This document shows positions 12,477 to 23,142 of a DNA stretch of 64,000 nt, piece after piece. How positions within the stretch are numbered: position 1 is the stretch's first letter; each line of letters starts with the position of its first letter. The position numbers and the translations under genes are program-made. Origin of the DNA: Cristatella mucedo (lineage: Eukaryota > Bryozoa > Phylactolaemata > Cristatellidae); contig WPIO01000043.1 in NCBI GenBank assembly GCA_009760855.2, forward strand, positions 2,296,001-2,360,000, read 5' to 3'. Under the pieces are notes generated by a model, which searched no databases, was not told the origin of the DNA, and saw nothing but the letters and a program-made list of their open reading frames with translations.

Positions 12477-12720
12477 CTAACATTCGGGCTTGTTTAGAAA
12501 AGGACAGTGCAGGTCAGCAAGAAGTGGTGTGATGGTGCAACTGGGAGGATCACGACAGACAAGCCTAGCTGCAGACTTTAGGGCCAGCTGTAATCGCCTG
12601 ATTGCACATGCCAGTAGGCCAGCAAGCAGTAAGTGACAGAAGTCAAGACGGGATGTCACAAATGCATGGACCAACTTAGACGTGGCATCTTGATCTAAAC
12701 AAGGCCTAATCTTAGCCATG
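12477..12720 (-). mobile_element. LINE A fragment, RT thumb region
   Basis: The minus strand encodes AKIRPCLDQDATSKLVHAFV and TSRLDFCHLLLAGL, the C-terminal RT block of LINE A. Both ends are truncated. Confidence 0.8.
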
Positions 12721-13139
12721 TTATGTACAATTGTCAGTTCAAGTTTCGGGCTTATTTCCGATCTAATGCTTTAATTGTTGCAACACCAACCGCCGGAAAT
12801 GTTAGTCGAAGCTTTGGAGTGCTACGTTGTGGTGAAGTAAATTCTCTTGTGATTTTTGTACTTACTAGCACTTTTCTGAACAGTATTTTAACATTGCATT
12901 TTTCTTAATGAGCTAAAGAAGGCGAGGTTAAGGTTGCCGAAATTTAGGGGCCAGATTGCGAGTTTCAGTTCTATAGCAGACCATGCTGTGATGGATTAGG
13001 CGAGATCATTCGTAGCCACTAAGGCCTCTGTGCTTTTAAATAAACAAGGCTATTTGATGTAAAAAACTGTTAATAATTTTCTCATGCAATGAGTCTTTAA
13101 AATTGTTGCCGCATTTGCTCAGTCAGGCTTCTTTTTTAG
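12721..13139. other. Intron DNA, nothing recognised
   Basis: Sequence leading to the Ig domain 2 acceptor. Apart from the T-rich tract before 13140, I see no feature. Confidence 0.4.
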
Positions 13140-13460
13140 GCACAGTTCAAGCAGCAACCTGGATAACTGTTAATGGTCAGAGGACTTCAGCATTTGAACA
13201 GGGTTATGACACAGACATTCCAATGTCGATTCGATGCAATGGCATAGTTACTCACATAAGTTCAACAGTAGTTAGACAGCGACTGTTTAAGGCACAAAAC
13301 TTCACTCTAGATTACCTAAACGGACTTGCTCCGGAGGTTTTATGGCTTAATTGGACTCAGCTATACAATTCAGCTGAGCCTTCCGAGAGTAATTACATCA
13401 TCGGGTTAGAGCCTTATCAGAGACAGCTTCAGCACATGACTTCAGGATTTGATATTGAGT
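13140..13460 (+). CDS. Exon: first half of Ig domain 2
   Basis: The exon follows a strong polypyrimidine acceptor (CTTTTTTAG) and ends at GTAAGT. It starts and ends in phase 1 with 106 full codons. It begins TVQAATWITVNGQ and has an Ig-like first-Cys context (DIPMSIRCNG). The end, SGFDIE, leads straight into the F-strand exon at 16088. It contains N-glycosylation sequons NFT and NWT. It joins in phase to the G left by the 7671-7781 exon. The open frame runs past the donor to 13486, but GTAAGT is a consensus donor and the phase match supports splicing there. Confidence 0.75.
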
Positions 13461-14857
13461 GTAAGTCTCATTCCCTTTACCGTTGATCGTAAATAATCAG
13501 AAATGATATATTTTAAAACAATTCAGGCAACTAGTGTCGAGATCAAGTTTCGTACTCTGAGCCCAATTTTCCTAATAAAAGGGCGATTGAGATTTAATAG
13601 GTTTCAATTTAATCCATATTCTGCTCACACCGCTGTCCAGAGTCGCTATAAAGTGAATACTTTAACGGGATATTCGTGTATTTGTTTTCTACAAGACACT
13701 AACTGACTAAAGATCGACAGCTAGGCAGCGTCGTTCACAACTACTATATAAAAGCCATCCTTAAGTATATGACAATTTTCCGGGGCTGTGGTGGAACCTT
13801 TTCAGGTTGCAAGAAATGCATATCTATTATAAATGCATGGAAAATCAAAGGAGGTATAATACAGTTTGACGGTTCAATTCAATCTCGTCTTTTTGCTCCC
13901 ATTTAAAGTCCGATGAGGCTGGATCCTCTGTTTAAGATGGTCTTTAAATAATTGCGGTGTTCTGTGTGGTTGCAGAGACCGGTTGCTCGAGCTTGGCATT
14001 GACTCTCAATGTTTCTGTAAGTCAAGTCCGATTAACCAACTCAGAAAAGCCATTTCTTAAGTTTTTAAAACAGAATTTTTGAGATTACATTACTGCTAAT
14101 TCAGGTTCCTTGAAATATTGACAGTGCTTTAGCCACTCAAGTTAAATTTCTACTGAATCTCAGAAAAATCGGAAACTAGCAGCCATGCAGAATATATATT
14201 CTGTTTAGGAATACTTCTAATGTGAAGACAATTTTGCTAAGACAATACAATCCGCTGGAGATACATTTTTAATTAACAGAAATTGTCTTCAATTAAGCCA
14301 AGAATTATTAAAGGTAAACAACCCATATCTCGTGCACTGAATTACAGGTTTGGAGGCAGAAGTATTAAGCCTTCCAGACCAAGGCAGGTGCAAATTGATA
14401 TTCGGCTTAGTAACTTGCATATGAAGTGCAAAAATCCATGAATGTTTTAAATCAAAGCTGAGTGCTAACGATAGAACAAGTTCAATTGTTCTATCGACAC
14501 ATAATTCAACTAGAATCTATTAACAATGACAATAGAGACGCATTCGTTTAGCACCTGCAAGGAACTTCATCTGTTTCTCGGAGCTGGACGAATGCTGTAA
14601 TTGAAGCATGTCCAAAATCTTTAATAGTAGCTAGCTGGCTGGCAACTGGTACGTACACACACATCTTGTATCGCATTGATCCTCCAGATGATAACAGTTT
14701 GCATTTTAGCTTCATCCTAAATTTCGTCAAGTGAACGAATATTGTGACGTCAATCTGGAGTGACTTCACAGTTTAGGAGCTTACGAAAGAGGCACATTCT
14801 TCAAGGAATTTCAGGTTTCTGTAAGACGTAGCAGCAACGATTTATTTCTGTAAACGG
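13461..14857. other. Intron DNA, nothing recognised
   Basis: AT-rich intron with no LINE, SINE or exon-like signal that I could support. Confidence 0.4.
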
Positions 14858-15140
14858 GGTGGTACGATATTTAGCCCTATCAGGCAGTAGATCTAATTTA
14901 TGGGCTTGAGACTAAGAATGAAAGGATAGAATTTGAGTTGCAGAGCCTTGAAGTTGATGGATTGCTTGACTCGGAGGCTTTTCAGGCTTACTAAGTTGGT
15001 TGAGATGTGGAAACTGGCTCTCGGGACAGAAAAGCCTAGGCAATGAGGTTTAAACTCATCACTAGCGTGGTAAGGCACTACCTGGTAGTGCAGCAAATAG
15101 TTAGTGATAGGGAAAGTAGATAGATATTGTACCGAATTCA
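14858..15140 (-). mobile_element. LINE A fragment, very degenerate
   Basis: Residual match on the minus strand to the LINE A region that reads GGTGGTACGATGC...CTTGACTGG in better copies. Heavily mutated. Confidence 0.55.
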
Positions 15141-15255
15141 TGAATATATTTCGATCTGATATTACTGGCTAAGCAAACTTCAATTATTCAGTGTTCCATT
15201 TCATTTCAAAGCAAGTGAATATCTTCACAACCAGTCCTGATAATGAAGAAAAATG

Positions 15256-15309
15256 GCAATATAAAGCAATATAAAGTTTAAGCAATATAAAGTTTAAGCA
15301 ATATAAAGT
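15256..15309. repeat. Short tandem repeat, GCAATATAAAGTTTAA unit
   Basis: The word GCAATATAAAG recurs at 15256 (partial), 15266, 15282 and 15298 with a 16-base spacing for the last three copies. Confidence 0.8.
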
Positions 15310-15372
15310 GCTGCTAAAAGTTTGCCTAACCAGAAAAAACGTGTATTATCTCAACTCCTTTGCTGCATTTGA

Positions 15373-15631
15373 TGATAATAATAATAAAAATGCACTTAAT
15401 AAAGCTCGCTCAAAGAACTCAATCTCTTTCAAGGCGCTTTCAATTTAATAAAAAGTGAAATGCGTTTGAGTGGTGAGTAAAATCATGCTTGATAAACAAC
15501 ATGAATAAGACGGGTAGGGGGACATGCACAAGGTCAGCATGCAAGTGTAATTAGGTGAAGCATGCACAGTGTCAGCACGCATAAGCACATGAAGGACAAA
15601 TCACAGGGACCCAATCTTATCTGACTGCAGT
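15373..15631 (-). mobile_element. LINE A 3' end, reverse strand
   Basis: Begins with an AAT-rich tail, then the terminal hairpin and 3' UTR in reverse orientation, ending at the GGGACCCA block typical of the end of the LINE A coding region. Confidence 0.75.
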
Positions 15632-16087
15632 TGTTCACCAAGCGCTGCCTGCTAAAGCCTTGTCTATATTTTCTGTCAGTGTAACCTCTATCTCTCTATG
15701 AACATTTGCGCATTCTGTAAAAAGCATTTAATTTTGGGTAAGCGACTTAAAGAAACGTAAACATGGTGATTTACGGTGACTAACCGACTTCGGCAAGAGG
15801 TTCAATCTGTTTAATTCTGACTATGTCAGGAGTAGCTAACATGCAGAAAAACCGTACGAATTAAAGAAAAAGGCTTTAGATCTATTTTTTGTAAACCTAT
15901 TGGAGTTCATTAGGAAAATTCAGTTCTACCTTTTATTCCCGAATTTTAAATAAAGACGAAGAAAATCTACGACCAATTGAACGGACAACCTTAAAGAAAG
16001 CGCCAAATGCGTTAACATAATCTCTTTTCGTTTGATATTACTATCGTTCAAGTTGACATTGGCAGTTTCTCCATTGTAATTTTGAAG

Positions 16088-16195
16088 ACTTGCAACCAAC
16101 GGACTCTGGATTATACAAGTGTGTTATGTCGTATGTCAACGAAAATAATGAATCTATCGACTCTTATTCAACCGAAGTAACCGTAGATACTGCAG
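16088..16195 (+). CDS. Exon: second half of Ig domain 2
   Basis: It encodes LQPTDSGLYKCV, a textbook Ig strand-F motif, then ENNESIDSYSTEVTVDTAG, a G-strand-like end. The donor is GTATGT. With the acceptor at 16086-16087 the exon starts in phase 1, matches the donor phase of 13460, and gives DIEYLQPTDSGLYKC across the junction. An alternative acceptor at 16064-16065 keeps the frame open but does not match that phase. The exon ends in phase 1, compatible with the next one. Confidence 0.8.
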
Positions 16196-16324
16196 GTATG
16201 TAATACCATTAGGGCATATAGAAAGCATATACAGAATGTAAAAAATTACGTTTTTTAAATTTTAAGACTGTTATAAGATGTATTCCGTTGCGTAGTTTTT
16301 TTTAGTGAATCTACTCTTACTTAG

Positions 16325-16421
16325 GCGATTCGCATACGCCACGAGGTTTGAGCCCATAGGCGCTTAGAGAGAGATTGAGTTCTCCGAGGGCGCTTTATGA
16401 AGTGCATTATTATTATTATTA
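16325..16421 (+). mobile_element. SINE-1: tRNA-like head fused to LINE A 3' tail, truncated
   Basis: A box-B-like GAGGTTTGAGCCCA (about 16342-16355) is followed directly by the LINE A hairpin sequence (GGCGCTTAGAGAGAG...GGGCGCTTTATGAAGTGC) and (ATT)n. The same fusion occurs at 20526-20669 and 48935-49068. The 5' part of the tRNA-like head is missing. Confidence 0.65.
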
Positions 16422-17726
16422 TAATTACCTTAGACCTTGAGTGCACACAGTTGGACCTCTGTCTGAGGCGATCATTTTTAACTTTAGGCACATACCAGCA
16501 CTGCGATTTTTTAATGTAAAGGTCAAATAGCATCCTAATAGATCCAAATAAATTCGTAAATCTATCCCCGAACTTTGAGTTGCTATTATACTATCTTGAT
16601 ACTGCTGAGTTAGATGTAGGAACATATTGTATTAGGAATCCCAGTCAAAATGATAAAATATGCTAGAATAATTGTTAACGAAATGCTTTGTCTATTTAAA
16701 ACTAACTTTATAAGACGACTTAAAGTAAATACGTAGTGTATCATTGTTCCTAGCTTATTGGCAAGTGTAAGCTAAACCTTGCTTTGTGCCACTCTTACTT
16801 CTGGTGGAGAGATTGCCCAGGAAGAACGAAAAGATACACAACAAATCACGTAAATGTTTCCCACTTGATACCAAAGTATTTTTCTCAATGAGTTGTTTGA
16901 CAAGCTATGACTACCGTTTGATGAGTGTATTTTATATCGATGTAACGATTAATACAACGACTCACGAGGCGTTTATTTGGTTAAAATTAGATGTTATTAT
17001 GAATCCACACAATAACCTCGGGTAATATAAAGCACTATGCAGCCTACTAATTTAGCGGAGAATGAGAATATCAATTTATGTTTTTGATATGACTCCAGCC
17101 TGACATGCACATTTTGGCGGCTATTCAATCCATTTGTTACACAGATCGTAATGCAGCGTTTGTAAGAGCTGTAATTTGGGAGGAAAAATCTATGGGAATT
17201 AACGATGATAAAAATAAAGTTTATGGAGCCTTGTAAGAAAGATCAACCTATAATTATTCAACGTCTTGCTTTCAGTAAAAGAGCTCCGTACTGGAGTAAC
17301 TGCTTGTAGGTTATCAAAGATATGAAAGGAAATTAATATCTTTCCTATCCCGGTACCATAGGTAAAACACGAAGATCGTACATAGCTGTTACAGAAGATT
17401 ACAGCATTAGTAATTATATTTAAATAATTCACCTATACGCATGGAGGCAAAAGGGAATCAGCTAACATGCAAGCCTAGTGAAACTTGGATAAATCCTACC
17501 CCACAACGGGTTTCTTTAATTGGTCATAATTTGCTTGCTGCTATAGAAATGGTAATCTTGAATTAGCCAAGTAGTTTTTTTCGCTCTGCTGAATTCCGAA
17601 TCACAGGCTTGGTTGCTGTTAACAACTTAGATATTGTGTAACAGAGTGTTGTGAGCAAGTTCTGAATGCATTTGCACAGACACTATATTCCTTGTAATCG
17701 TATTGAGGTGGTCGAATCACTGAGTG
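16422..17726. other. Intron DNA, nothing recognised
   Basis: AT-rich. Open frames of 66-79 residues at 16425-16625 and 16786-17025 have no recognisable domain. Confidence 0.35.
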
Positions 17727-17945
17727 CAATAATACTACTAATAATAAAGCACTTGATAAAGTGCCATCAGATAATTTAATCTCTTTCTAGGCGCTTTACA
17801 TTTACTGCAAATAAACATCGAATGGTGAGTGGTATCGTGCTTAATAAAAACCACCAATAATTTACTCAGGGGGACATGCACATGGTCAGCGTGCAAAATG
17901 TATAGTGGCAGTATGCACAATGTCAGCACCCTTAAGGACATACAT
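17727..17945 (-). mobile_element. LINE A 3' end, reverse strand
   Basis: Tail (TAATAATAAAGCACTTG), hairpin and 3' UTR words in reverse orientation (CATGGTCAGCGTGCAAAATG, CACAATGTCAGCACC). Truncated near the end of the 3' UTR. Confidence 0.75.
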
Positions 17946-18134
17946 GAGTGTTTGTTGAATTTTTAGTGCATGCTGGAAATTCAACCTAAAAAGGCACAGC
18001 AGCTTTGGTAATATGCATAAAAATCTGCAGCCTGTGCTGCATCGCCCCAGAACAATATTGAATTTGACGTCATTTGTTGGACCATGCCTTATTAAACATT
18101 TCGTTGTGAACATGGCTTTTTATTTTCACTGCAG

Positions 18135-18304
18135 GTATACCGTTCACATGGCTAAGCATCCGTCAAAACGATAGCAATGATGATTATGTAGTGAGAGCGT
18201 ACGACTTGGAGCCGTCTGACAGCAGCATTACCATCTCCAGTATTTTAGATACTGTCTCAATCGGTTGCGTTAGTGGAACATGGAACGCTGTACCTGAGCT
18301 CAAG
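18135..18304 (+). CDS. Exon: first half of Ig-like domain 3
   Basis: The acceptor is TTTTCACTGCAG and the donor GTATAT. It starts in phase 1 and ends in phase 0 with 56 full codons. It starts GIPFTWLSIRQND, resembling the ATWITVNGQ start of Ig domain 2, and holds one Cys in VSIGCVSG at the expected B-strand place. It has one NDS sequon. The open frame continues past the donor to 18451, but the phase match to 22469 favours splicing. The fold assignment rests on similarity to the neighbouring domain and is less secure than for domain 2. Confidence 0.62.
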
Positions 18305-19077
18305 GTATATCGCCGGTTGGGTACGCAGCTGCATAGAATTTCAGTGAAAAAACTGCATATTATAAAGCTATTCGCCCGAAGTTTATCGTTGGAATTTGAA
18401 CGATTATTAGCTAGTCAGAAAGTGAATAAACGATTGCATAAACGTACAAATTGAATTTTTCTTGGAGGGTGTATTTTACATGCTATCTCTTGGTTGCATA
18501 AAATGTTTAATTCCACAAAAAATGAGTGTAATATCTTATTGAGTGCCCAGTTTATTAAAAACAGGAAAACTATCTGTATTCAAGAAGGCATGTAATAGGT
18601 AATGTGACGGGTTAATAATTACTGCTAATTATTTCGGGTCATGCTTAACATACCTAAGGTTATATATTTTTACTTTCAAGTGTTGATCTTGTCATTTCTT
18701 ATAAAATTTAACATAGCAACACTGAATAAATTCTAGTGAGTAATCACCAGTTTGTTTTTTAAGAATGGAGATCGTTATTGCGTGCATTGGTGAAGTATAA
18801 GTAAAACTATCAGGTAGGAGCCAGTAAGTGAGGCTCCACGTATTTTAGCACACTGCGTCTTCCTTAGTATCACATAGGCAAATAATTGCGTTTCATATGA
18901 CTATTGCCTAGCAAGAGCATGCCCGATTTTAGGAGAGCTTTTCAAAACAGGGTGCCAAGTATTCCGAGTTGATTGATATAGCCCTTTGCTGCTCGCTCGA
19001 CTTACAGTTATGATTCAGTAGTTGTCTTAAGAGCCTCCAAATTATTTGTATCATTCAACTGAAAGGAAACGCGTGTT
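18305..19077. other. Intron DNA, nothing recognised
   Basis: No exon, LINE or SINE signal beyond the read-through frame of the preceding exon. Confidence 0.35.
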
Positions 19078-19192
19078 TAGTTTCTCTTCAAATGTGGACG
19101 GTTAAAGAGGTTACGTGATGCAATTCGTGAATGAGTTCAAGGCCGTGGAAGCATACCAACTAGAGGCCTTATATATCCAAAGGATATTAGGT
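19078..19192 (-). mobile_element. LINE A fragment, left part split by LINE B
   Basis: Degenerate minus-strand match to the LINE A block containing TTCAAATGTGG, GAATGAGTTCAAGGC and CCAAAGGAT. The next part of the same block resumes at about 21440 and after 21584, with LINE B in between. Confidence 0.6.
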
Positions 19193-21456
19193 TAAGCCCG
19201 AGCTTGATAGCCGTTTCATGAAATCGGGGTCTGATGCAGAGCTAGTCAATTTCGAAGACTTCATTCGAGTTTTCACCCGGAAGCTTAACAAATTCTAGGC
19301 TTTATTTTCACTCAAAAGCTGAAATCCTGCCAGTCGAACCCTATATGGATTTGTAAGGCAGTAAACCATTTACTGGCCAATGCCGAGAGGTCCGACTCCC
19401 CAGATATTAAAGGCTCAGCCTGAAAGTTTTCACCCTTCTTTACTGAAACAATTAGGCGCAATTGTGCCTCCATAAAGACCCCTCTCGACTAAAGCGATTG
19501 CTGTATCGCCAACTGTGAACTTCCTTAAAAGGTTTTCCGAGGTTTCTGCATGCGATGTAGTTACCTTATTAAGGTCTAGCAAAAAGGCTCGTTTACGTAA
19601 GACCCTATAAAATAAACTCTGTCGTCTTCACTAGCAGACCAACTTAACCCTGCCATAACCGAGACTTTTAATGCTTCTTTGACAAAAGGGGTCGTCCCCA
19701 AGTCCTGTAAATCGGCAATCCTTATACCCATACTTTAAAAGCCGGAATTAGATACAGAGGTCCTTCCAAACTATCTCTCAGTTTCCCTTCTCTTTTCTGG
19801 TCAACAATTTTTCAAAAATTGTTGCTAAGCAGCTGATGGAACATATTGAAAAAAATTAAATGTCAGAAACATTTTAATCATGGTTCAAGAGGTAGCACTC
19901 CACTGCAACTGCTCTCCAGCGTGTTACCAATGACATTCTACGTGGCAACGATGACGGAATGTCACTGCCCTATCTTAGCTACATGTGTCAGCAGCCTTCT
20001 ACACCATTGATCATGATGTTCTACTTGAACGATTGAGACCACCGATAGCTTTGGAGGAGAGAGCACTAGCATCCTTGAAATTGCACTTGTCTGATCGTAT
20101 TCAATCCAAGTCGTGTAGCAGCCAGGTCTCACACATGATAAGGGTCACCTGTGTAGTCCCTCAAGGGTCTGTACTCGGTCCCTCGCTGTTCCCCCTCTAT
20201 AATCAGCTCTGGGAAAAGTGATTAAAGTTCATGGAATGGGATATCACTTTTATGCTGACGGTACTCAGCTGTATGTGTCATTCGAACCTTCGGAATCTGC
20301 GGCAGCAACTGATAAACTGAATGTTTGCCTTGCCGACATTCAATCCGGGATGTTGGACAACTTTTTGAAACTAAATGACGATACAAACCAGACTTCTGCT
20401 CATAGAACACCAAAAGCATGTGCCCGGAATATATTGCTTTGCTGTTCTAACAGGTTTTGCTGTCGTGTGACCATCTTCGCATGCTCGAAATGTAGGTGTG
20501 GTTTTCGACAGCTGTCTAAATTTTATATATAACATATTATTCATTTGTATAGGGCCCCAAGAGAACTTAATCTCTATTCAGACACTTCACAAATGCCTCG
20601 GGGCTCGAGCCAACGACCTCGGCCAGGCCTTGGCCTGGGCGAGCATCTTAACCGCTGGACCCAACCAGCATTTTAAAAGCTTTATTCAGAAGGCTGCTTC
20701 TACAGCTAGCCATTACGTGCAATTCCTATCCAAGATTAGGGGCTGTCTTCCACAGTGGCTTGTACTAGCTTGAGCTAGCACCTTTGTTCTGTCTCGGCTT
20801 GATTGTTGCAGTTCCATTTTGGCTGGGCTACAAAAGAAAGCAGCTAGGCCGCTGCAGCTTACTATGAATATTGATGCAAGGTTAGTCTTCATGTACCAGA
20901 GGTTTCAGCTCGTGTTTTCTTTGCTAAAAGAGTTAGGATTAATGCCGGTTGAGCAACGGATACAGAGCAAAGTTCTTAGGCTGACCCACGAGGTACGCCA
21001 CTGCTTGGCTCCTTCATACCCAGCTGAACTTCAGCACCAATTTCAGCCTCTTCACGCTCTCAGCTCCTGTGTGGATATTAAATCAGCTGTTCCATTCCTA
21101 TGCTTAAAGACCGTCGGCGACAGAAGCTTAGGCTCTGAAGGTCCTTCGCTTCCACAATTCTTAGCCAACGAGAACTGTTCTCCTGCTGCCTACTACGACT
21201 TATACTTTTCAGCAGTCCTTAGTTGCTATTTCCATGCTACTGACTACCTCAACTTCTCTTCTAACTCAGGTATGCTTCTCACTTTCCCTTTGCTGCAAGA
21301 GACGATGTCTGTCGGCTAGCAAATGTTCACCAAAAGCCGCGTAGGCTGTCAGTGCATTATTTCAAACTCCCCTGCATGACAGCCACATTGTCTTTACGAC
21401 TTTGTGGATTTACAGACATAAATACATTGCATTGCATTACAAGGTATAGATGAACT
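19193..21456 (+). mobile_element. LINE B, long copy inserted in LINE A
   Basis: This copy runs from the endonuclease/RT linker (matching 940-1400) through the RT N-terminus (KSAILIP, LPNYLSVSLL, near 19700-19800), the catalytic region (VPQGSVLGPSLFPLYNQ, FYADGTQLYV) and the thumb to the 3' end. The active-site YADD is YADG, and there are stops and frameshifts. It is interrupted by SINE-1 at 20526-20669. Its last 129 bases or so are tandemly duplicated. Confidence 0.82.
20526..20669 (-). mobile_element. SINE-1: tRNA-like head plus LINE A 3' tail, with target duplication
   Basis: On the minus strand it reads a tRNA-like head, with a box A region in GGTCCAGCGGTTAAGATGC and a box B region in GGCTCGAGCCCC. 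It then continues into a LINE A-like end, GAGATTAAGTTCTCT...GGGCCCTATACAAATG. It interrupts LINE B between CTAAATTTT and ATTTTAAAAGC. The flanks ATTTTA at 20520-20525 and 20670-20675 are a 6-bp target-site duplication. This is the most complete copy. Confidence 0.75.
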
Positions 21457-21585
21457 TACCGAAAGCCGCGTCGGCTGTCAGTGCACTATTTCAAACTCCC
21501 CTGCATGACAGCCACATTTCTTTACGACTTCGTAGATTTACAGACATAAATACATTGCATTGCATTACAAGGTATAGATGAACGG
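21328..21585 (+). repeat. Tandem duplication of LINE B 3' end plus flank
   Basis: Two near-identical units of about 129 bases (21328-21456 and 21457-21585). Each carries GCCGCGT-GGCTGTCAGTGC, the LINE B tail (ATACATTGCATTGCATTAC) and AAGGTATAGATGAAC, which is the adjoining LINE A sequence. The duplication arose after LINE B had inserted into LINE A. Confidence 0.85.
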
Positions 21586-21835
21586 TGAGATACCGAAAAG
21601 TGACTGGTGCGATGCATAGCCTGGTAGGGGCGCACATCTGAGAGCTCGGCTGATGCCAATGAATGAGGGGACCTAAAAGTGAGTGACAAGACGTTAAAGT
21701 CGATGCTGGTTGGAGAGAATAATTGAGACGTGGCAACTGCAAAGCTCAGGAAAGACAAGCCTAGCTGCAAATGTTTTTGTACCAGCCGTATGCACATGAG
21801 TGCAGAGGCCCCTCAACCAACAAGACATGAGTTAA
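21584..21835 (-). mobile_element. LINE A fragment, right part split by LINE B
   Basis: Minus-strand continuation of the 19078-19192 fragment: CCGAAAAGTGACTGG, GGGGACCTAAAAGTGAGTGA and GACAAGCCTAGCTGC are LINE A RT C-terminal words. Confidence 0.7.
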
Positions 21836-22468
21836 AAAAGTCAATATTAAATAATAATTAATGAAAATTTCATGTGATAGCACGTTTGACGAATCGGGCT
21901 AGCTTGAGCAGGAACTTAAGAATGTCTGTTTACTAGTATTGGCAATACAAAATCACATAAATTGAAAAAGGATGCAGAATTCAGCAAAACATAACTAGTT
22001 TGTGTAGCTTGAGTTCCGGCTATGGCGGAGTTACCAAAACCTTACAATCTGGTTTTCTAAATGGTATTTCTCCTCGTCAGAAAGCAGTCATGAATTGTGA
22101 TGAATATTTTTAAAGCCCATTAAAAATGTTCAAGCAATCTTCTAACCGAAAAGCGCATATAGTATGCAATAAAATGAAGACTTTTTTCAATAAAATGAAG
22201 ACTTTTTATTTCAATACTAACTATTCATACCAATGGATCGGTTTCGGTTAGCTTGTGATCGCACAGTACTTAAATCTGACAGTCCTAACAATTCAATTCC
22301 GCAGACATTTTTATTTAAAACAATCTGCACGCTCGGTCGTCCCACAAATGCGAACTCTTTGTGTTCCTTGCTTGCATTTCATTATTTATTTTGGTTGTTA
22401 TAAAGATTCTATTAGCTTTGCAGCATACCTCTAATAAAATATCTAACAAATCAGTTTGAATTTTACAG
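21836..22468. other. Intron DNA with a 21-bp tandem repeat
   Basis: Nothing recognised except a two-copy direct repeat of CAATAAAATGAAGACTTTTT at 22167 and 22188. Confidence 0.4.
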
Positions 22469-22757
22469 ATAACTGTAGGTTCGTCTGACATCACTAAAGC
22501 TGCTAATTTGTCGACCAGCTTCCAGTTCTATCCATACGATCCTAGAAAGCGAGGATATGGGTCTGCCATTACTGCCGTGTTTGTTTTCGCTTTCGCGTCT
22601 TATTCTTTTAACATATCAGATTTATGTGGTGATCCAACGGTATCTTGTGTCTCCTGGAAGCGAAACCAACCAGACCAAAGAACAGAGATAGCAGGAGCCT
22701 ACATCACGTCGGACGTTTGTGGGAAGCAAATTGGTGGCAGTTTACTAAAGAATACAG
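22469..22757 (+). CDS. Exon: second half of Ig-like domain 3, Cys-rich
   Basis: The acceptor is AATTTTACAG and the donor GTAGGT. It starts in phase 0, as required by the exon at 18304, and ends in phase 1, as required by the last exon. The segment FNISDLCGDPTVSCVSW lines up with the F-strand region of domain 2 but lacks the D-x-G-x-Y-x-C signature. It has three cysteines (DLCG, VSCV, DVCG), so an extra disulfide is possible. Sequons NLS and NIS are present. The domain is divergent; alternatively it is a non-Ig membrane-proximal region. Confidence 0.62.
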
Positions 22758-23047
22758 GTAGGTGGCTATTCATTCATTTCTTCTTACTCACTCAAGTTTG
22801 ATCCACCTTAAGGTCTGGATGAATATCTCAACTTTGATACCTCGCAAAACAGCACAAACCTAGAACCAGTGATGAGCTTATTGAATAGGTAAGTTCGCTC
22901 TCTAGTGCCATTGTTATGTACATGTTCGTTGTCTTAGTGTAGCAATAAAAGAGATTACTCCCTTGTTACCAAAAAGCAATCTGCCTAGAAAGTCCACATT
23001 TTTCACTTATATTGACAAAGATAATTTTGGAAATGATCTTCTTACAG

Positions 23048-23127
23048 GGAGTGGTTCAACTACAGCTCTGAGATTTAGTACCATATCTCTGAGTTCTATT
23101 TTAGCCTTTTTTGGAAGTTACTTTTAA
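23048..23127 (+). CDS. Last exon: hydrophobic tail, probable GPI-anchor signal, stop
   Basis: The acceptor CTTACAG is followed by a phase-1 start matching 22757. Across the junction the protein has a small-residue stretch (NTGSGSTT), suitable for a GPI omega site. A short spacer and a hydrophobic end, ISLSSILAFFGSYF, then run directly into TAA with no cytoplasmic tail. This is the arrangement expected of a GPI-anchor signal. A short single-pass anchor is the alternative. The stop codon is followed almost at once by a poly(A) signal, which supports this being the true 3' end. Confidence 0.6.
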
Positions 23128-23136
23128 GGATTCGAG

Positions 23137-23142
23137 AATAAA
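23137..23142 (+). other. Poly(A) signal AATAAA of the Ig gene
   Basis: A canonical AATAAA hexamer begins 9 bases after the TAA of the last Ig-gene exon. If used, cleavage would fall some 10-30 bases later and give an unusually short 3' UTR. Confidence 0.55.
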
